Below, in pieces: positions 1-9,209 of a DNA stretch of 64,000 nucleotides (its first letter is position 1; every line of letters begins with the position of its first letter). The notes under the pieces were generated by a model that was not told the origin of the DNA, did not search any database, and saw only the letters and a list, made by a program, of their open reading frames with translations. The stretch spans positions 434,001 through 498,000 of the forward strand of contig NZ_NEXX01000002.1 in NCBI RefSeq assembly GCF_002174125.1, in the 5' to 3' direction. Source of the stretch: Acinetobacter populi. GTDB taxonomy: Bacteria > Pseudomonadota > Gammaproteobacteria > Pseudomonadales > Moraxellaceae. The position numbers were made by a program, and so were the translations under genes.

Positions 1-203
1 TCGTTTTTTATAAAATCTATATCACAATTTATTCTTAGAGCAGTAATCGCCTGTTGCAACCGTTGTAGATGCCGTTTCCATAGCATAATTTCACCAGCTT
101 TCAAGCGTGCAGTTGTAAAACAACCATCCCCATATAAAAATGCTCTATCTTCAATAGAAACAATATGTTGATCGACAAAATCTCCATTTTTCAGATATAA
201 CAT
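1..203 (-). CDS. pabC: Aminodeoxychorismate lyase, N-terminal part (runs off the window)
   Basis: The minus strand reads from an ATG at 203 to the window edge without a stop. The first 67 or so residues contain DRAFLYGDGCFTT at about residues 19-31, the hallmark N-terminal block of PabC-type fold-IV PLP enzymes. PabC converts 4-amino-4-deoxychorismate to p-aminobenzoate and pyruvate in folate synthesis. A GGAAG Shine-Dalgarno lies about 8 bases upstream of the start. The catalytic lysine and the rest of the protein lie outside the window. Other fold-IV enzymes (D-amino acid transaminase, IlvE) share the fold, but this block is closest to PabC. Confidence 0.8.
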   Translation of the reverse strand, partial: MLYLKNGDFVDQHIVSIEDRAFLYGDGCFTTARLKAGEIMLWKRHLQRLQQAITALRINCDIDFIKN

Positions 204-379
204 TTTTTCTTCCAAGCTTATTCGATTTTGTCATCATTTCAAACTTACCCAACATTACAAATCACTTTTTTTCATATAAAATACATTTTTTATTATTTTT
301 TATGGATTAAAAAATTGCATATGCTTCGCTCAATCGCAAGATTAACAATTTATTGCAAAAAAATTCGGAGAAGCTATAC

Positions 380-1390
380 ATGAAATTTTCAAAATTAAAA
401 ACAGGTATTGCAATTGCCTTACTGGGGTTATCTAGTGCTACGTTTGCTGCAAAAGATTTCCTGAATGTCTCTTATGATCCAACCCGTGAATTTTATGATG
501 AATTTAACAAATCTTTTGGTGCTTGGTGGAAAGAAAAAACTAAACAGGATGTGAATTTCCGTCAATCGCACGGTGGTTCTGGCAAACAGGCCCGTGCCGT
601 GATTGATGGCTTAGATGCCGATGTCGTGACTTTGGCCCTTGCCGCAGATATTGATGTGATTGCAGAACAGGCAAAATTATTACCGGAAAACTGGCAAAAA
701 CTGTTACCTGACAACTCTACGCCTTATACATCTACGATTGTTTTTCTGGTACGTAAAGGCAATCCAAAAGGAATCAAAGACTGGGGCGATCTAATCAAAC
801 CGGGTGTAGAAATCATTACGCCAAATCCAAAAACATCGGGCGGTGCGCGCTGGAATTATCTCGGTGCATGGGCATGGGCAAAACATCAACCAGGTGGTAA
901 CGATACCAAAGCACAAGAGTTTGTACGCCAGATTTATAAAAATACCAAGGTACTGGATTCCGGCGCACGTGGTGCAACCACAACATTTGCAGAACGTGGC
1001 ATTGGTGACGTATTGCTGGCTTGGGAAAATGAAGCACATCTTGCCATTCGTGAACAACCGGGTAAATTTGAGATCGTAACACCATCTTTATCTATCTTGG
1101 CAGAGCCACCTGTTGCGATTGTACAAAAAAATGCTGAGCGTAAAGGTAACGTCAATCTGGCAAAAGGCTATCTGAACTATTTATATTCTCCAGCTGGTCA
1201 AGAAATTGCAGCCAAAAATTTCTATCGTCCTCGTAATCAGCAAATCCTGAAAAAATACAGCAATGTATTTAAACCATTGAAACTGGTAACAATTGATAAA
1301 GAATTTGGTGGCTGGCCTAAAACGCAAAAACTACACTTTGACAATGGCGGTATCTTTGATCAAATTGTAAAAGCCAATAATAGCAAGTAA
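380..1390 (+). CDS. sbp: Periplasmic sulfate-binding protein
   Basis: This is the substrate-binding subunit of the sulfate/thiosulfate ABC importer; it captures sulfate in the periplasm and delivers it to CysTWA. The ATG at 380 is preferred over an upstream TTG at 353 because GGAGAAG sits 8 bases before it. It is followed by a clear signal peptide with a basic start, a hydrophobic core and cleavage after ATFA near residue 23. The motif SYDPTRE just after the cleavage site matches Sbp more closely than CysP. The mature length of about 310 residues fits the family. It is the first gene of a sulfate uptake block with cysT, cysW and cysA. The known family function and the operon context agree. 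Confidence 0.92.
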   Translation: MKFSKLKTGIAIALLGLSSATFAAKDFLNVSYDPTREFYDEFNKSFGAWWKEKTKQDVNFRQSHGGSGKQARAVIDGLDADVVTLALAADIDVIAEQAKLLPENWQKLLPDNSTPYTSTIVFLVRKGNPKGIKDWGDLIKPGVEIITPNPKTSGGARWNYLGAWAWAKHQPGGNDTKAQEFVRQIYKNTKVLDSGARGATTTFAERGIGDVLLAWENEAHLAIREQPGKFEIVTPSLSILAEPPVAIVQKNAERKGNVNLAKGYLNYLYSPAGQEIAAKNFYRPRNQQILKKYSNVFKPLKLVTIDKEFGGWPKTQKLHFDNGGIFDQIVKANNSK

Positions 1391-1431
1391 TAAAAGCAAG
1401 TCATTGTAATATGTGGTGGGAGGAGTTAAAG

Positions 1432-2046
1432 ATGAATCATTTACATACAGTCATCGTTCCTGGCGTAGGCGGTAGTGATCAAGACCATTGGCAATCATGG
1501 TTACAACGTCATCTTTCCGACTCTTCCCGTGTTGAGCAACAAGACTGGAATCTGCCGATTCTGAATCAATGGGTTGATCAGTTTTATCAGCATGTACGCC
1601 AGTTAAACCGTCCGGTACGTATTGTCGCTCACAGTTTTGGCTGCCTCACCACAATTGCGGCACTGAATCAGTACCCAAACTTAAGTCGTTGGGTACATTC
1701 TATCTTACTGGTTGCACCTGCAAATCCTGCACGGTTCAGTCAACATGGCTTTGCCAACAGTGATGAGCAATTAGGCCCCTTGTTTCAAAATTTCAGTATC
1801 AATGTACCCTCATTGATGATCATCAGTGAAAATGATCCATGGCTCAGTTATAGTGAAGCGACCGAATACTCAAAATTGTGGAATATTCCCTATATCAACC
1901 AGGGTCTGGCAGGTCATATCAATGTTGCATCGGGTTATGGTAAATGGCCTGAACTTTTGCATTACATCGACAATATTTCAATGTGTAGCCATAAAGTCAA
2001 CACAGATTATTTTGCAACACATCAACATTTTCATTTTGCTGTATAG
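1432..2046 (+). CDS. RBBP9/YdeN-type alpha/beta hydrolase
   Basis: The 204-residue protein resembles the RBBP9/YdeN serine hydrolase family. The N-terminus has the VPGVGGSDQDHWQ pattern, where these proteins have an oxyanion-loop segment followed by DHWQ. The nucleophile elbow is AHSFGC, a probable acid residue lies in ENDPW, and the catalytic histidine in GHIN. The ATG at 1432 is chosen because GGGAGGAG lies just upstream, better placed for it than for an ATG at 1411. The gene sits between sbp and cysT, 41 bases after sbp. This suggests co-expression with sulfate uptake, but the substrate is unknown and no sulfur-specific feature is visible. Confidence 0.75.
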   Translation: MNHLHTVIVPGVGGSDQDHWQSWLQRHLSDSSRVEQQDWNLPILNQWVDQFYQHVRQLNRPVRIVAHSFGCLTTIAALNQYPNLSRWVHSILLVAPANPARFSQHGFANSDEQLGPLFQNFSINVPSLMIISENDPWLSYSEATEYSKLWNIPYINQGLAGHINVASGYGKWPELLHYIDNISMCSHKVNTDYFATHQHFHFAV

Positions 2047-2111
2047 CTCTTTGCGCTTTGGCAACTGATCAAGATTAATTTTATAACATTTAAGCTTATT
2101 AAGGAGCGACC

Positions 2112-2945
2112 ATGTCTCGTCAATCCCGTGTTATTCCTGGGTTTGGACTATCGCTAGGCTTTACTCTTGCCTATTTATCCCTGATTGTCATTATTCCGCT
2201 TTCTGCGGTTTTTATTAAATCAATGGGGATTGGCTGGGATGGCTTTTGGGAGATTTTGAGTTCAGAACGTATTATAAAATCGCTACAACTCAGTTTTTCG
2301 ACTGCACTGATTGCTGCTGGGGTGAATGTTGTTTTTGGTTTGTTATTGGCATGGTGTCTGGTTCGTTACAGTTTTCCCGGTAAAAAAATTATCGATGCGC
2401 TGGTTGATCTTCCATTTGCCTTACCGACTGCGGTGGCAGGTATTGCCTTGACAGCACTCTATTCAAAAAATGGCTGGGTTGGGCAATACTTTGAAAAAAT
2501 TGGAATTGAAATTGCCTATACACCGATCGGGATTACTTTAGCCTTGATTTTTATTGGTATTCCATTTGTGGTACGGACTGTGCAACCGGTTCTTGCAGAT
2601 ATTGAAACTGAACTTGAAGAAGCAGCAAGCGCACTCGGTGCAAATCGTTTTCAAACCGTGACCAAAGTGATTCTGCCAATCCTGTTACCTTCCCTGCTCA
2701 CTGGTTTTGCCCTTGCTTTTGCCCGTGGTGTTGGTGAATATGGTTCTGTGATCTTTATTGCCGGTAACCAGCCATTTAAAACAGAAATTGCACCGCTTTT
2801 GATTATTTCCCGACTGGAAGAATATGATTATGCCGGTGCAACAACCATTGCTGTAGTGATGCTGGTCATTTCCTTCCTGTTCTTACTCATCATCAACTTA
2901 TTACAAACCTGGGCAAGCCGTCGTACTGGGAGAACAGCACAATGA
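2112..2945 (+). CDS. cysT: Sulfate ABC transporter permease CysT (CysU)
   Basis: Inner-membrane permease of the CysTWA sulfate importer. The 277-residue protein has about six hydrophobic segments. The ABC-permease coupling loop reads [21 protein letters not shown] at roughly residues 170-190. The start at 2112 is preceded by AAGGAGCGACC. Its last four bases (ATGA) overlap the start of cysW, indicating translational coupling. Length and topology match CysT proteins. It pairs with CysW to form the channel and is energised by CysA. Confidence 0.93.
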   Translation: MSRQSRVIPGFGLSLGFTLAYLSLIVIIPLSAVFIKSMGIGWDGFWEILSSERIIKSLQLSFSTALIAAGVNVVFGLLLAWCLVRYSFPGKKIIDALVDLPFALPTAVAGIALTALYSKNGWVGQYFEKIGIEIAYTPIGITLALIFIGIPFVVRTVQPVLADIETELEEAASALGANRFQTVTKVILPILLPSLLTGFALAFARGVGEYGSVIFIAGNQPFKTEIAPLLIISRLEEYDYAGATTIAVVMLVISFLFLLIINLLQTWASRRTGRTAQ

Positions 2946-3826
2946 GTTCAGTTAACAGTTCTTTAGCCAATAAATTACAGTCCCGCGATGCAACCCGTGA
3001 ACCGACAATTGTCCGTTATATTCTTCTGGCAATTGCACTGATTTTCTTTGCCAGTTGCCTGTTGTTACCACTAGTTCTGGTATTTGTTGAAGCATTTCGA
3101 CAAGGTATCGAGGTATTTTTTAGAGCGTTGGTTGAACCTGATACGCTATCTGCGGTGAAATTGACATTATTGACCGCAGCAATTGCAGTACCTTTAAATG
3201 TGGTGTTTGGTATTGCAGCGGCATGGTCTGTGGCCAAATTCAAATTTAAAGGGAAATCGTTACTGACCACATTAATCGATATCCCGTTCTCTGTATCACC
3301 AGTAATCGCAGGTTTAATGCTGGTGTTAATGTTCGGTACACAAGGCTGGTGGGGCGTGTGGTTACAGGATCACGATATCAAAATTCTGTATGCTGTTCCT
3401 GCCATTGTATTGGCCACAGTCTTTATTACCGTTCCATTTGTCGCACGTGAATTGATCCCGCTAATGGAAGCACAGGGTACCGAAGAAGAAGAAGCAGCGA
3501 TTGTACTTGGTGCTTCAGGCTGGCAAACCTTCTGGAATGTGACATTACCGAATATCAAATGGGGTTTGCTATATGGCGTAATTCTATGTAATGCACGGGC
3601 AATGGGTGAATTTGGCGCGGTATCTGTGGTATCTGGCCATATTCGTGGAGAAACCAATACTTTGCCACTACATGTCGAGATTCTCTATAACGAATATAGT
3701 TTTAGTGCCGCTTTTGCAGTAGCAACCCTGTTGGCATTATTAGCAATCGTCACCTTAATTGTGAAATCTTGGATCGAATATCGTCAAGAGCAGTCATTAC
3801 AACATGATGATCAAGCTTCGCAATAA
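2942..3826 (+). CDS. cysW: Sulfate ABC transporter permease CysW
   Basis: Second permease subunit of the sulfate importer. It starts inside the stop of cysT (ATGA overlap). About six membrane segments are visible. The cytoplasmic coupling motif [17 protein letters not shown] lies near residues 179-195 and the segment [11 protein letters not shown] follows, as in CysW and unlike CysT. The N-terminus carries a hydrophilic extension of about 25 residues before the first membrane helix. It forms a heterodimer with CysT. Confidence 0.93.
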   Translation: MSSVNSSLANKLQSRDATREPTIVRYILLAIALIFFASCLLLPLVLVFVEAFRQGIEVFFRALVEPDTLSAVKLTLLTAAIAVPLNVVFGIAAAWSVAKFKFKGKSLLTTLIDIPFSVSPVIAGLMLVLMFGTQGWWGVWLQDHDIKILYAVPAIVLATVFITVPFVARELIPLMEAQGTEEEEAAIVLGASGWQTFWNVTLPNIKWGLLYGVILCNARAMGEFGAVSVVSGHIRGETNTLPLHVEILYNEYSFSAAFAVATLLALLAIVTLIVKSWIEYRQEQSLQHDDQASQ

Positions 3827-3874
3827 AGATTAGGACTAAAAATCAACCTTGGTTTAACAGTTTAGGATAAAAAA

Positions 3875-4939
3875 ATGAGTATTCAAGTTAAAGGTATTAA
3901 CAAACATTTTGGCGCATTCCATGCGTTAAAAGACATTACACTAGACTTCCCGGAAGGTGAACTGGTTGCATTACTTGGTCCGTCAGGTTGCGGGAAAACC
4001 TCCCTGCTGCGTATTATTGCAGGTTTGGAATCAGCCGATGAAGGTCAAGTGTTGTTAGAAGGTCAGGATGCCACAACCCTACATGTCCGTCATCGTCAGG
4101 TTGGTTTTGTATTCCAGCACTATGCACTGTTTCGCCATATGACCGTATTTGATAATGTCGCTTTTGGTTTACGTGTACGCCCGCGTGCCACTCGTCCGAA
4201 TGAAGCCGAAATCAAAAAACGTGTGACACGCTTGCTGGATTTGGTACAACTGGGCTTTCTAGCTGATCGCTACCCAGCCCAACTTTCTGGTGGACAACGT
4301 CAGCGTATTGCTCTGGCACGTGCACTGGCCGTTGAACCTCGGGTACTGTTACTGGATGAACCATTCGGTGCGCTGGATGCCAAAGTTCGTAAGGAACTGC
4401 GTCGCTGGTTGCGTACCTTGCATGATGAGCTACACATTACCTCGATTTTTGTGACCCACGATCAGGAAGAAGCACTTGAAGTTGCCGATCAGATTGTGGT
4501 CATGAATAAAGGTCAGGTGGAGCAAATTGGTACACCACGTGAAGTCTATGACCATCCTGCAAGTCCTTTTGTATTCGATTTCCTCGGACAAGCCAACCGT
4601 TTTGAGGGTACCTTACAACAAGACACCTTACAACTTGGTCAAAGCCAGATTATTCTGCCACAGCATACGCAAGCACAAGATGGCAATATCATTGCATTTG
4701 CTCGCCCGAATGAATTGCATATTCATACGGCACCACACAACAATGCAATTGAAGCCAATTTTTTGCGTGAAGTCTGGATTGCTGGTGATATTCGTGCCGA
4801 ATTACAGGATCAGGATGGTCGTTTAATTGAAATTTCCTTAACGCCTGAACAATCAGACCAGTTAAAATTGCGCAGTCAACAAACTGTCTGGATCACTGCT
4901 TCAAATTTCCATTTATTTGATGCAACACAATATGCTTAA
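3875..4939 (+). CDS. cysA: Sulfate/thiosulfate import ATP-binding protein CysA
   Basis: ATPase subunit that powers sulfate import. The 354 residues show a Walker [10 protein letters not shown] near residue 35, a Q-loop VFQHYALF, the ABC signature LSGGQRQR, a Walker B LLLDEPF with the adjacent D-loop, and the switch histidine in VTHDQEE. A C-terminal regulatory region of about 110 residues (TOBE-like) follows. It begins 48 bases after cysW with AGGATAAAAA as the ribosome binding site. It completes the sbp-cysTWA set. Confidence 0.94.
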   Translation: MSIQVKGINKHFGAFHALKDITLDFPEGELVALLGPSGCGKTSLLRIIAGLESADEGQVLLEGQDATTLHVRHRQVGFVFQHYALFRHMTVFDNVAFGLRVRPRATRPNEAEIKKRVTRLLDLVQLGFLADRYPAQLSGGQRQRIALARALAVEPRVLLLDEPFGALDAKVRKELRRWLRTLHDELHITSIFVTHDQEEALEVADQIVVMNKGQVEQIGTPREVYDHPASPFVFDFLGQANRFEGTLQQDTLQLGQSQIILPQHTQAQDGNIIAFARPNELHIHTAPHNNAIEANFLREVWIAGDIRAELQDQDGRLIEISLTPEQSDQLKLRSQQTVWITASNFHLFDATQYA

Positions 4940-4987
4940 CCACATACTTAAATGGTGTGAAGCTCATCATTTGGGAGAGAGATTAAA

Positions 4988-5911
4988 GTGAATTTCCAAC
5001 AACTCCGTATTATTCGGGAAACTGTACGTCAAAATTATAATTTGACCGAAGCCTCCGCAGCGCTCTACACCTCTCAATCAGGTGTGAGTAAACATATTAA
5101 AGACCTTGAAGATGAATTGGGCGTGCAGCTCTTTATCCGTAAAGGCAAACGCTTATTAGGTTTAACCGAACCAGGACAAGCCTTATTAAATATTGTTGAA
5201 CGCATGCTCGTGGATGCCGATAATATCAAACGTCTGGCAGATGACTTTAATCGTGTGGATGAAGGAACTTTAACCATTGCAACCACGCATACACAAGCCA
5301 GATATGTATTACCACCGATTGTTAGCCAGTTTAAAAAACTATTTCCCAAGGTACATTTAATTCTGCAACAGGCAAGTCCGACTGAAATTACCGAGATGTT
5401 ATTACAAGGTGAAGCAGATATCGGAATTGCGACTGAATCGTTAACTGCTGAAGAAATGCTGGCAAGTACACCCTATTATCAATGGGAACATTCTGTCATC
5501 ACCCCTAAAGATCATCCACTTGCCCAGCAGGATCAAATTTCTCTGGCAGATTTGTCTGGTTATCCACTCATCACCTATCATGGTGGTTTTACCGGACGAT
5601 CAAAAATTGACAAAGCCTTTGATGATGCAGGTATAGAAGCGGATATTGTGATGGCAGCACTCGATGCCGACGTCATTAAAACTTATGTCGAACTGGGCAT
5701 GGGTGTCGGAATCGTCAACAGTCTGGCTTATGATGCAGAACGCGACCACCGCTTAAAACAGATCAATACCGATATCTTTGGTGTCAATACCACATGGATT
5801 GCAGTCAGAAAAGGTCATTTATTGCGTGGTTACGGTTATGACTTCATTTCCCTATGCTCACCAACCACAGACATCAAAGCATTGAAAAAAGCCGCTTATC
5901 CAGAAGAATAA
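4988..5911 (+). CDS. cysB: LysR-type regulator of the CysB/Cbl family
   Basis: A 307-residue LysR-family transcription factor. The winged-helix DNA-binding domain occupies about residues 1-60 (LTEASAALYTSQSGVSKHIKDLEDELG), with the CysB/Cbl-type start MNFQQLRII. The effector domain includes TTHTQARYVLPP, typical of this subfamily, which senses O-acetylserine, sulfate or adenosine phosphosulfate. It starts at GTG with GGGAGAGA upstream and follows cysA by 48 bases, so it probably belongs to the sulfate operon. CysB and Cbl cannot be separated with certainty by eye; the assignment to sulfur control is strong. Confidence 0.85.
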   Translation: MNFQQLRIIRETVRQNYNLTEASAALYTSQSGVSKHIKDLEDELGVQLFIRKGKRLLGLTEPGQALLNIVERMLVDADNIKRLADDFNRVDEGTLTIATTHTQARYVLPPIVSQFKKLFPKVHLILQQASPTEITEMLLQGEADIGIATESLTAEEMLASTPYYQWEHSVITPKDHPLAQQDQISLADLSGYPLITYHGGFTGRSKIDKAFDDAGIEADIVMAALDADVIKTYVELGMGVGIVNSLAYDAERDHRLKQINTDIFGVNTTWIAVRKGHLLRGYGYDFISLCSPTTDIKALKKAAYPEE

Positions 5912-5967
5912 ACGGCGATCTAACTTGATTGATATAAATACAATCAAGTCAATAAACCCTCTCCCAT

Positions 5968-5999
5968 AAAAAAACCACTGAATTATTCAGTGGTTTTTT
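5968..5999. terminator. Bidirectional hairpin terminator
   Basis: CCACTGAA-TTA-TTCAGTGG is a perfect 8-bp stem flanked by an A-run on the left and a T-run on the right. It lies between the convergent cysB and rnfH-like genes, so it can stop both. The stop codon of the minus-strand gene is inside the loop. Confidence 0.85.
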
Positions 6000-6318
6000 G
6001 CTGCTTACGCCATTGATTTCCTCGACTAAAACGTCCGACAGGATGTTGTGCTGCGCGCTTTCGTCTTACATCTTTAGGATTCATCTTTAATGGACGATAA
6101 ATCTCCAAGCGATCCCCTGCATTTAATAGATAATGTTCCGGATCTTTAATTTTTAAACCGAAAACACCCAGTTGCAGAGGTTCGGGCAAGGCAACTTTTT
6201 GCGCCAACTGACTTTGTGCCAGGGCCTGTGCAGCCGTCATGCCTTGTTGAAAAGGAAGATGAATTGCATATTGCTGATCTTCGGCACAATAGACAACCCA
6301 TACTTTTGCCAGAGTCAA
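5983..6318 (-). CDS. RnfH/UPF0125 family ubiquitin-like protein
   Basis: A 111-residue protein of the RnfH (RatB) family, which adopts a beta-grasp fold. Typical features are VWVVYCAEDQQ near the start, a central GVFGLKI segment and LNAGDRLEIYRPL near residues 74-86, followed by a basic tail (DVRRKRAAQ). It starts at TTG, only 2 bases after the stop of the upstream membrane protein. AGGAG, inside the end of that gene, gives a good ribosome binding site. Family members often sit with ratA and smpB; that context is absent here. The molecular role of the family is not settled. Confidence 0.75.
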   Translation of the reverse strand: MTLAKVWVVYCAEDQQYAIHLPFQQGMTAAQALAQSQLAQKVALPEPLQLGVFGLKIKDPEHYLLNAGDRLEIYRPLKMNPKDVRRKRAAQHPVGRFSRGNQWRKQQKTTE

Positions 6319-6320
6319 CC

Positions 6321-7409
6321 TTATACTCCTGTCAACGCCATAATCCAGCCAATCACTGCCAGAATAATGGAAAGTGGGACAATGATACGAATCAACACAC
6401 GCCAGATATTGTAGCTTGCCTCACTGGAAAAATTAATCGATTTACGCAAATGGCTAATTTTCATTAACCAACCGGCAAACACAGCATGAGCAAAACACAG
6501 CAATAAGCCAAAAATAATCACAATACTATAAAATGTCGATGTCGCTTGAGGAATTGCCCAAACCAAAATCGGTAGTAACAGTATGATTGCCTGAATCACA
6601 ATAGATGTCTGACGCTCTAAAAACTGCTCACGTATATATTGTAAAAAAATCCCGGCAAGGATCAGGGCAGCAATCAATAAAACCACAGCATGAAGATCAG
6701 AATGAACGTTGCTGACAAATATAAATGCGCCGAGTCCCAATACTTGAGCAAGCCAAATGGGTAAAACTACAGGCAGCGCTTTCTGCTCAGTCTTAACCGC
6801 ATTGACTGCATTTTGCCAATAAAGCCCCAGTCCCAAGCCCCCTGTTACCAGAGTAAGGGTCACCACTTTTGCCCATTCTTTTAATTCGAATGGAGTCCAT
6901 TGCCAAGTATGTACAGTATTGGACAGCACACCGATAATTAATACAGCCAATGTCGCAACAAACAAGGCAATGAATAGAATCATGCGGGGTAATAACGATA
7001 AAGCTACTGCAATCACCGCACAAATCAACAGCAAAATACTATGGGAAAATGGCAGTGCAAATTGGGTATCAACGTGTTGTGCTGCAAATTCTAAAATTCC
7101 ACCCGCCAGAAAAGGGACAAAAACCACTGAAGCCCAACCGATTAAACGCCATCTGGTACTGCGATCCGCTTCTCGGGTTAATTTAACAAAGGCTTGTAGT
7201 GGTGTGGATTGTGCACGTTTTGCCAGGGCAATTTCCAGAATTGTAAATGGCAAAGCCAAAATCAACATGGAAAATACCCAAAATAGCCAAAAATCATATT
7301 GTTGATAGTCTACTAGCCCCAAAGCAGGCGCCAAAGTTACACTTAACAACAAAGATAAGCAAAAGGCTAAAATAGGAGTTGTCCAGAAAGAAATTCGCTG
7401 GTCTTGCAT
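6321..7409 (-). CDS. Polytopic membrane protein, possibly a divergent NSS-type transporter
   Basis: A 362-residue protein with about ten hydrophobic segments. The order of N-terminal features resembles sodium:neurotransmitter symporter (NSS/SNF) proteins: a first membrane helix after FWTTP, then a helix ending in LPFTILEIALAKRAQ followed by TPLQAF and later RLIGW. These line up with the NSS pattern of a helix-2 end E-x-aLG-R and an RGIGW segment. The GLGN sodium-site sequence of helix 1 is not recognisable, and the protein is shorter than the usual 450-500 residues. It is probably cotranscribed with the RnfH-like gene. Function is unknown. Confidence 0.5.
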   Translation of the reverse strand: MQDQRISFWTTPILAFCLSLLLSVTLAPALGLVDYQQYDFWLFWVFSMLILALPFTILEIALAKRAQSTPLQAFVKLTREADRSTRWRLIGWASVVFVPFLAGGILEFAAQHVDTQFALPFSHSILLLICAVIAVALSLLPRMILFIALFVATLAVLIIGVLSNTVHTWQWTPFELKEWAKVVTLTLVTGGLGLGLYWQNAVNAVKTEQKALPVVLPIWLAQVLGLGAFIFVSNVHSDLHAVVLLIAALILAGIFLQYIREQFLERQTSIVIQAIILLLPILVWAIPQATSTFYSIVIIFGLLLCFAHAVFAGWLMKISHLRKSINFSSEASYNIWRVLIRIIVPLSIILAVIGWIMALTGV

Positions 7410-7489
7410 GGTGCCTCTTTTGCAATTGCAATAAAAAACTTAAGCGTATTTTGCCTTTCAAACCTTATAAAAGCAAAAGTTTCAGACAT

Positions 7490-7518
7490 AAAAAAAGCAA
7501 ATCATTTAAATGATTTGC
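7490..7518 (-). terminator. Terminator of the hemerythrin gene
   Basis: A perfect 22-base palindrome (7497-7518, GCAAATCATTT and its complement) followed on the minus strand by seven T residues. It lies 35 bases beyond the hemerythrin stop codon. Confidence 0.75.
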
Positions 7519-7553
7519 TGCGCGAAGCCAAAGTCCTTTTCTTTATTTTCGGT

Positions 7554-8015
7554 TTAGCTAAAAAAACGAGCAAACCAGCTTTTCCCTTTTTTCTTTTCGT
7601 GTTGTTTGATAATACCAATCATATTTTCTTTCACTGCACCGACATAATCCCGGTCATCATGCTTAATATGATTGATTAACCAACTACATAATAATTGATG
7701 CAATTCCTGTTCAATTGACTCACCGGCATTAAACCGTTCAAGATAACTTTCAATCTTACGAATAAATAAATCATGAACACGTTTATGTGGCACACGATAT
7801 TTATAATTTGCTTCTTCCTGCAAACTTTCTTCAAAGGTAAAATGTGACTGGGTATAATCCACAATATTATTCAGGACTTCCTGAATCTGAAAGCGTTGAT
7901 AATTACCCATTGACAATACATCTTCGAGATCATTGATATAATCAACAATCCGTTTGTGTTGCTCATCAATTACTTCAATACCTGTATCGTATTCACTTAA
8001 CCATTTCATTGCCAT
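7554..8015 (-). CDS. Bacteriohemerythrin
   Basis: A 153-residue four-helix di-iron oxygen-binding protein. Metal ligands of the hemerythrin pattern are visible: H in IDEQHKRI, H and E in SHFTFEE, H in VPHKRVHD, and the C-terminal HIKHDD motif. A basic tail ends in KKKGKSWFARF. Single-domain hemerythrins carry, store or sense oxygen in the cytoplasm. The first ATG is reported, but ATG at 8009 (MKWLSEYD) is also possible because the ribosome binding site is weak. It has its own terminator and is separated from its neighbours, so it is probably monocistronic. Confidence 0.88.
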   Translation of the reverse strand: MAMKWLSEYDTGIEVIDEQHKRIVDYINDLEDVLSMGNYQRFQIQEVLNNIVDYTQSHFTFEESLQEEANYKYRVPHKRVHDLFIRKIESYLERFNAGESIEQELHQLLCSWLINHIKHDDRDYVGAVKENMIGIIKQHEKKKGKSWFARFFS

Positions 8016-8259
8016 GGGGATCAGACCTATGTTGCCTAACTAAACACCATGTTACTGTTAAATAAATTTAAATAAAAACAAGTAAATTACTAAGAATTAC
8101 TAAAATAGGTCATGTTTCACAAAATTCCTTAATAAAATTATGGAATTAACAATATATCCCGAGTAAAAGGCTAAAGTATTTTTTAACCAATTCAATAAGT
8201 TAGTAAGGAGGATATATTGACAATGAAGCAATAAACTTGCCAATACACCCTACTTTCTA

Positions 8260-9108
8260 TTAATAAATATCCGCTTTGGTTTTACGAATCAGACTCGGAT
8301 CTTCTCGTTCACGTTTTAAACGGTTAACCGTGGTTAATTTTTGCTTTTCTATTTTGCCATCTTTAAACAGAATCATCTCACCAGGTTGATATGCCTGCCA
8401 TGTTTCATTATTGGTCAATGGTTCTGTGGTAATCACAGCAACCCGATCATCAGGCGTCGTGACTGTACTAAAATCAATATCCATGTCGACATCTATCAGA
8501 TGTGCATTTTGAAATGGATACTCACGAATAATCCAGTGTAACTTGGTGGTGGCATAGCTAAATAATGCCTGACCATTAGACAAAAAGAAATTAAAGGTCC
8601 CATACTCTGCAATCTGAGGAGCAATCTCTGCCAAACATGCAAAAATATCATCCAGCGTTGGCTGAACACCACCAAAACGGGAAGAAAGCTGCTCTAAAAT
8701 ATAGCAAAAGGCCAATTCACTGTCGGTATCCCCCACTGGCTGATAACGCCCGCTTAATGCAGGATTAAAACCCATAAGATCACCATTATGAGCAAAAATC
8801 CATTGACGCCCCCACAACTCCCGCATAAATGGATGCGAATTTTCAAGATTGATTTTACCTTGAGTTGCCTTGCGGATATGCGCAATCACATTACGGGATT
8901 TAATCGGATAATTACGGATTAATTCAGCCAAAGGAGAATCGACAGCCGATTGATTATCTACAAACAATCGACATGCCTTATCCTCAAAGAAGGCAATACC
9001 AAAACCATCAGAGTGATCTGACGTAATACCTGCACGTTGAGAAAACCCACGAAACGAAAAATTAATATCCGTAGGTGTTGCACAATTCATTCCCAATAAC
9101 TGACACAT
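8260..9108 (-). CDS. Class II glutamine amidotransferase, YafJ type
   Basis: An Ntn-type glutaminase domain protein of about 282 residues. The protein MCQLLGMN places cysteine directly after the initiator methionine. Removal of that methionine exposes the N-terminal nucleophile, so ATG 9108 is preferred to an ATG at 9117 that would add three residues. Other domain motifs are HIRKAT (about residue 75), the glutamine-site FAHNGDL (about 107) and GDTDSE (about 125). The stand-alone domain resembles E. coli YafJ; the acceptor substrate is unknown. An AAGGG lies closer to the longer start, which keeps the choice open. Confidence 0.82.
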   Translation of the reverse strand: MCQLLGMNCATPTDINFSFRGFSQRAGITSDHSDGFGIAFFEDKACRLFVDNQSAVDSPLAELIRNYPIKSRNVIAHIRKATQGKINLENSHPFMRELWGRQWIFAHNGDLMGFNPALSGRYQPVGDTDSELAFCYILEQLSSRFGGVQPTLDDIFACLAEIAPQIAEYGTFNFFLSNGQALFSYATTKLHWIIREYPFQNAHLIDVDMDIDFSTVTTPDDRVAVITTEPLTNNETWQAYQPGEMILFKDGKIEKQKLTTVNRLKREREDPSLIRKTKADIY

Positions 9109-9209
9109 AGATTTCATTTAACCCTTATTTCTGCTTATATTGTGCATGAGCAAAAATAGGGATGCAAATTTCAATCCATATATACTTATCTATAAAAGAT
9201 ATATAAAAA

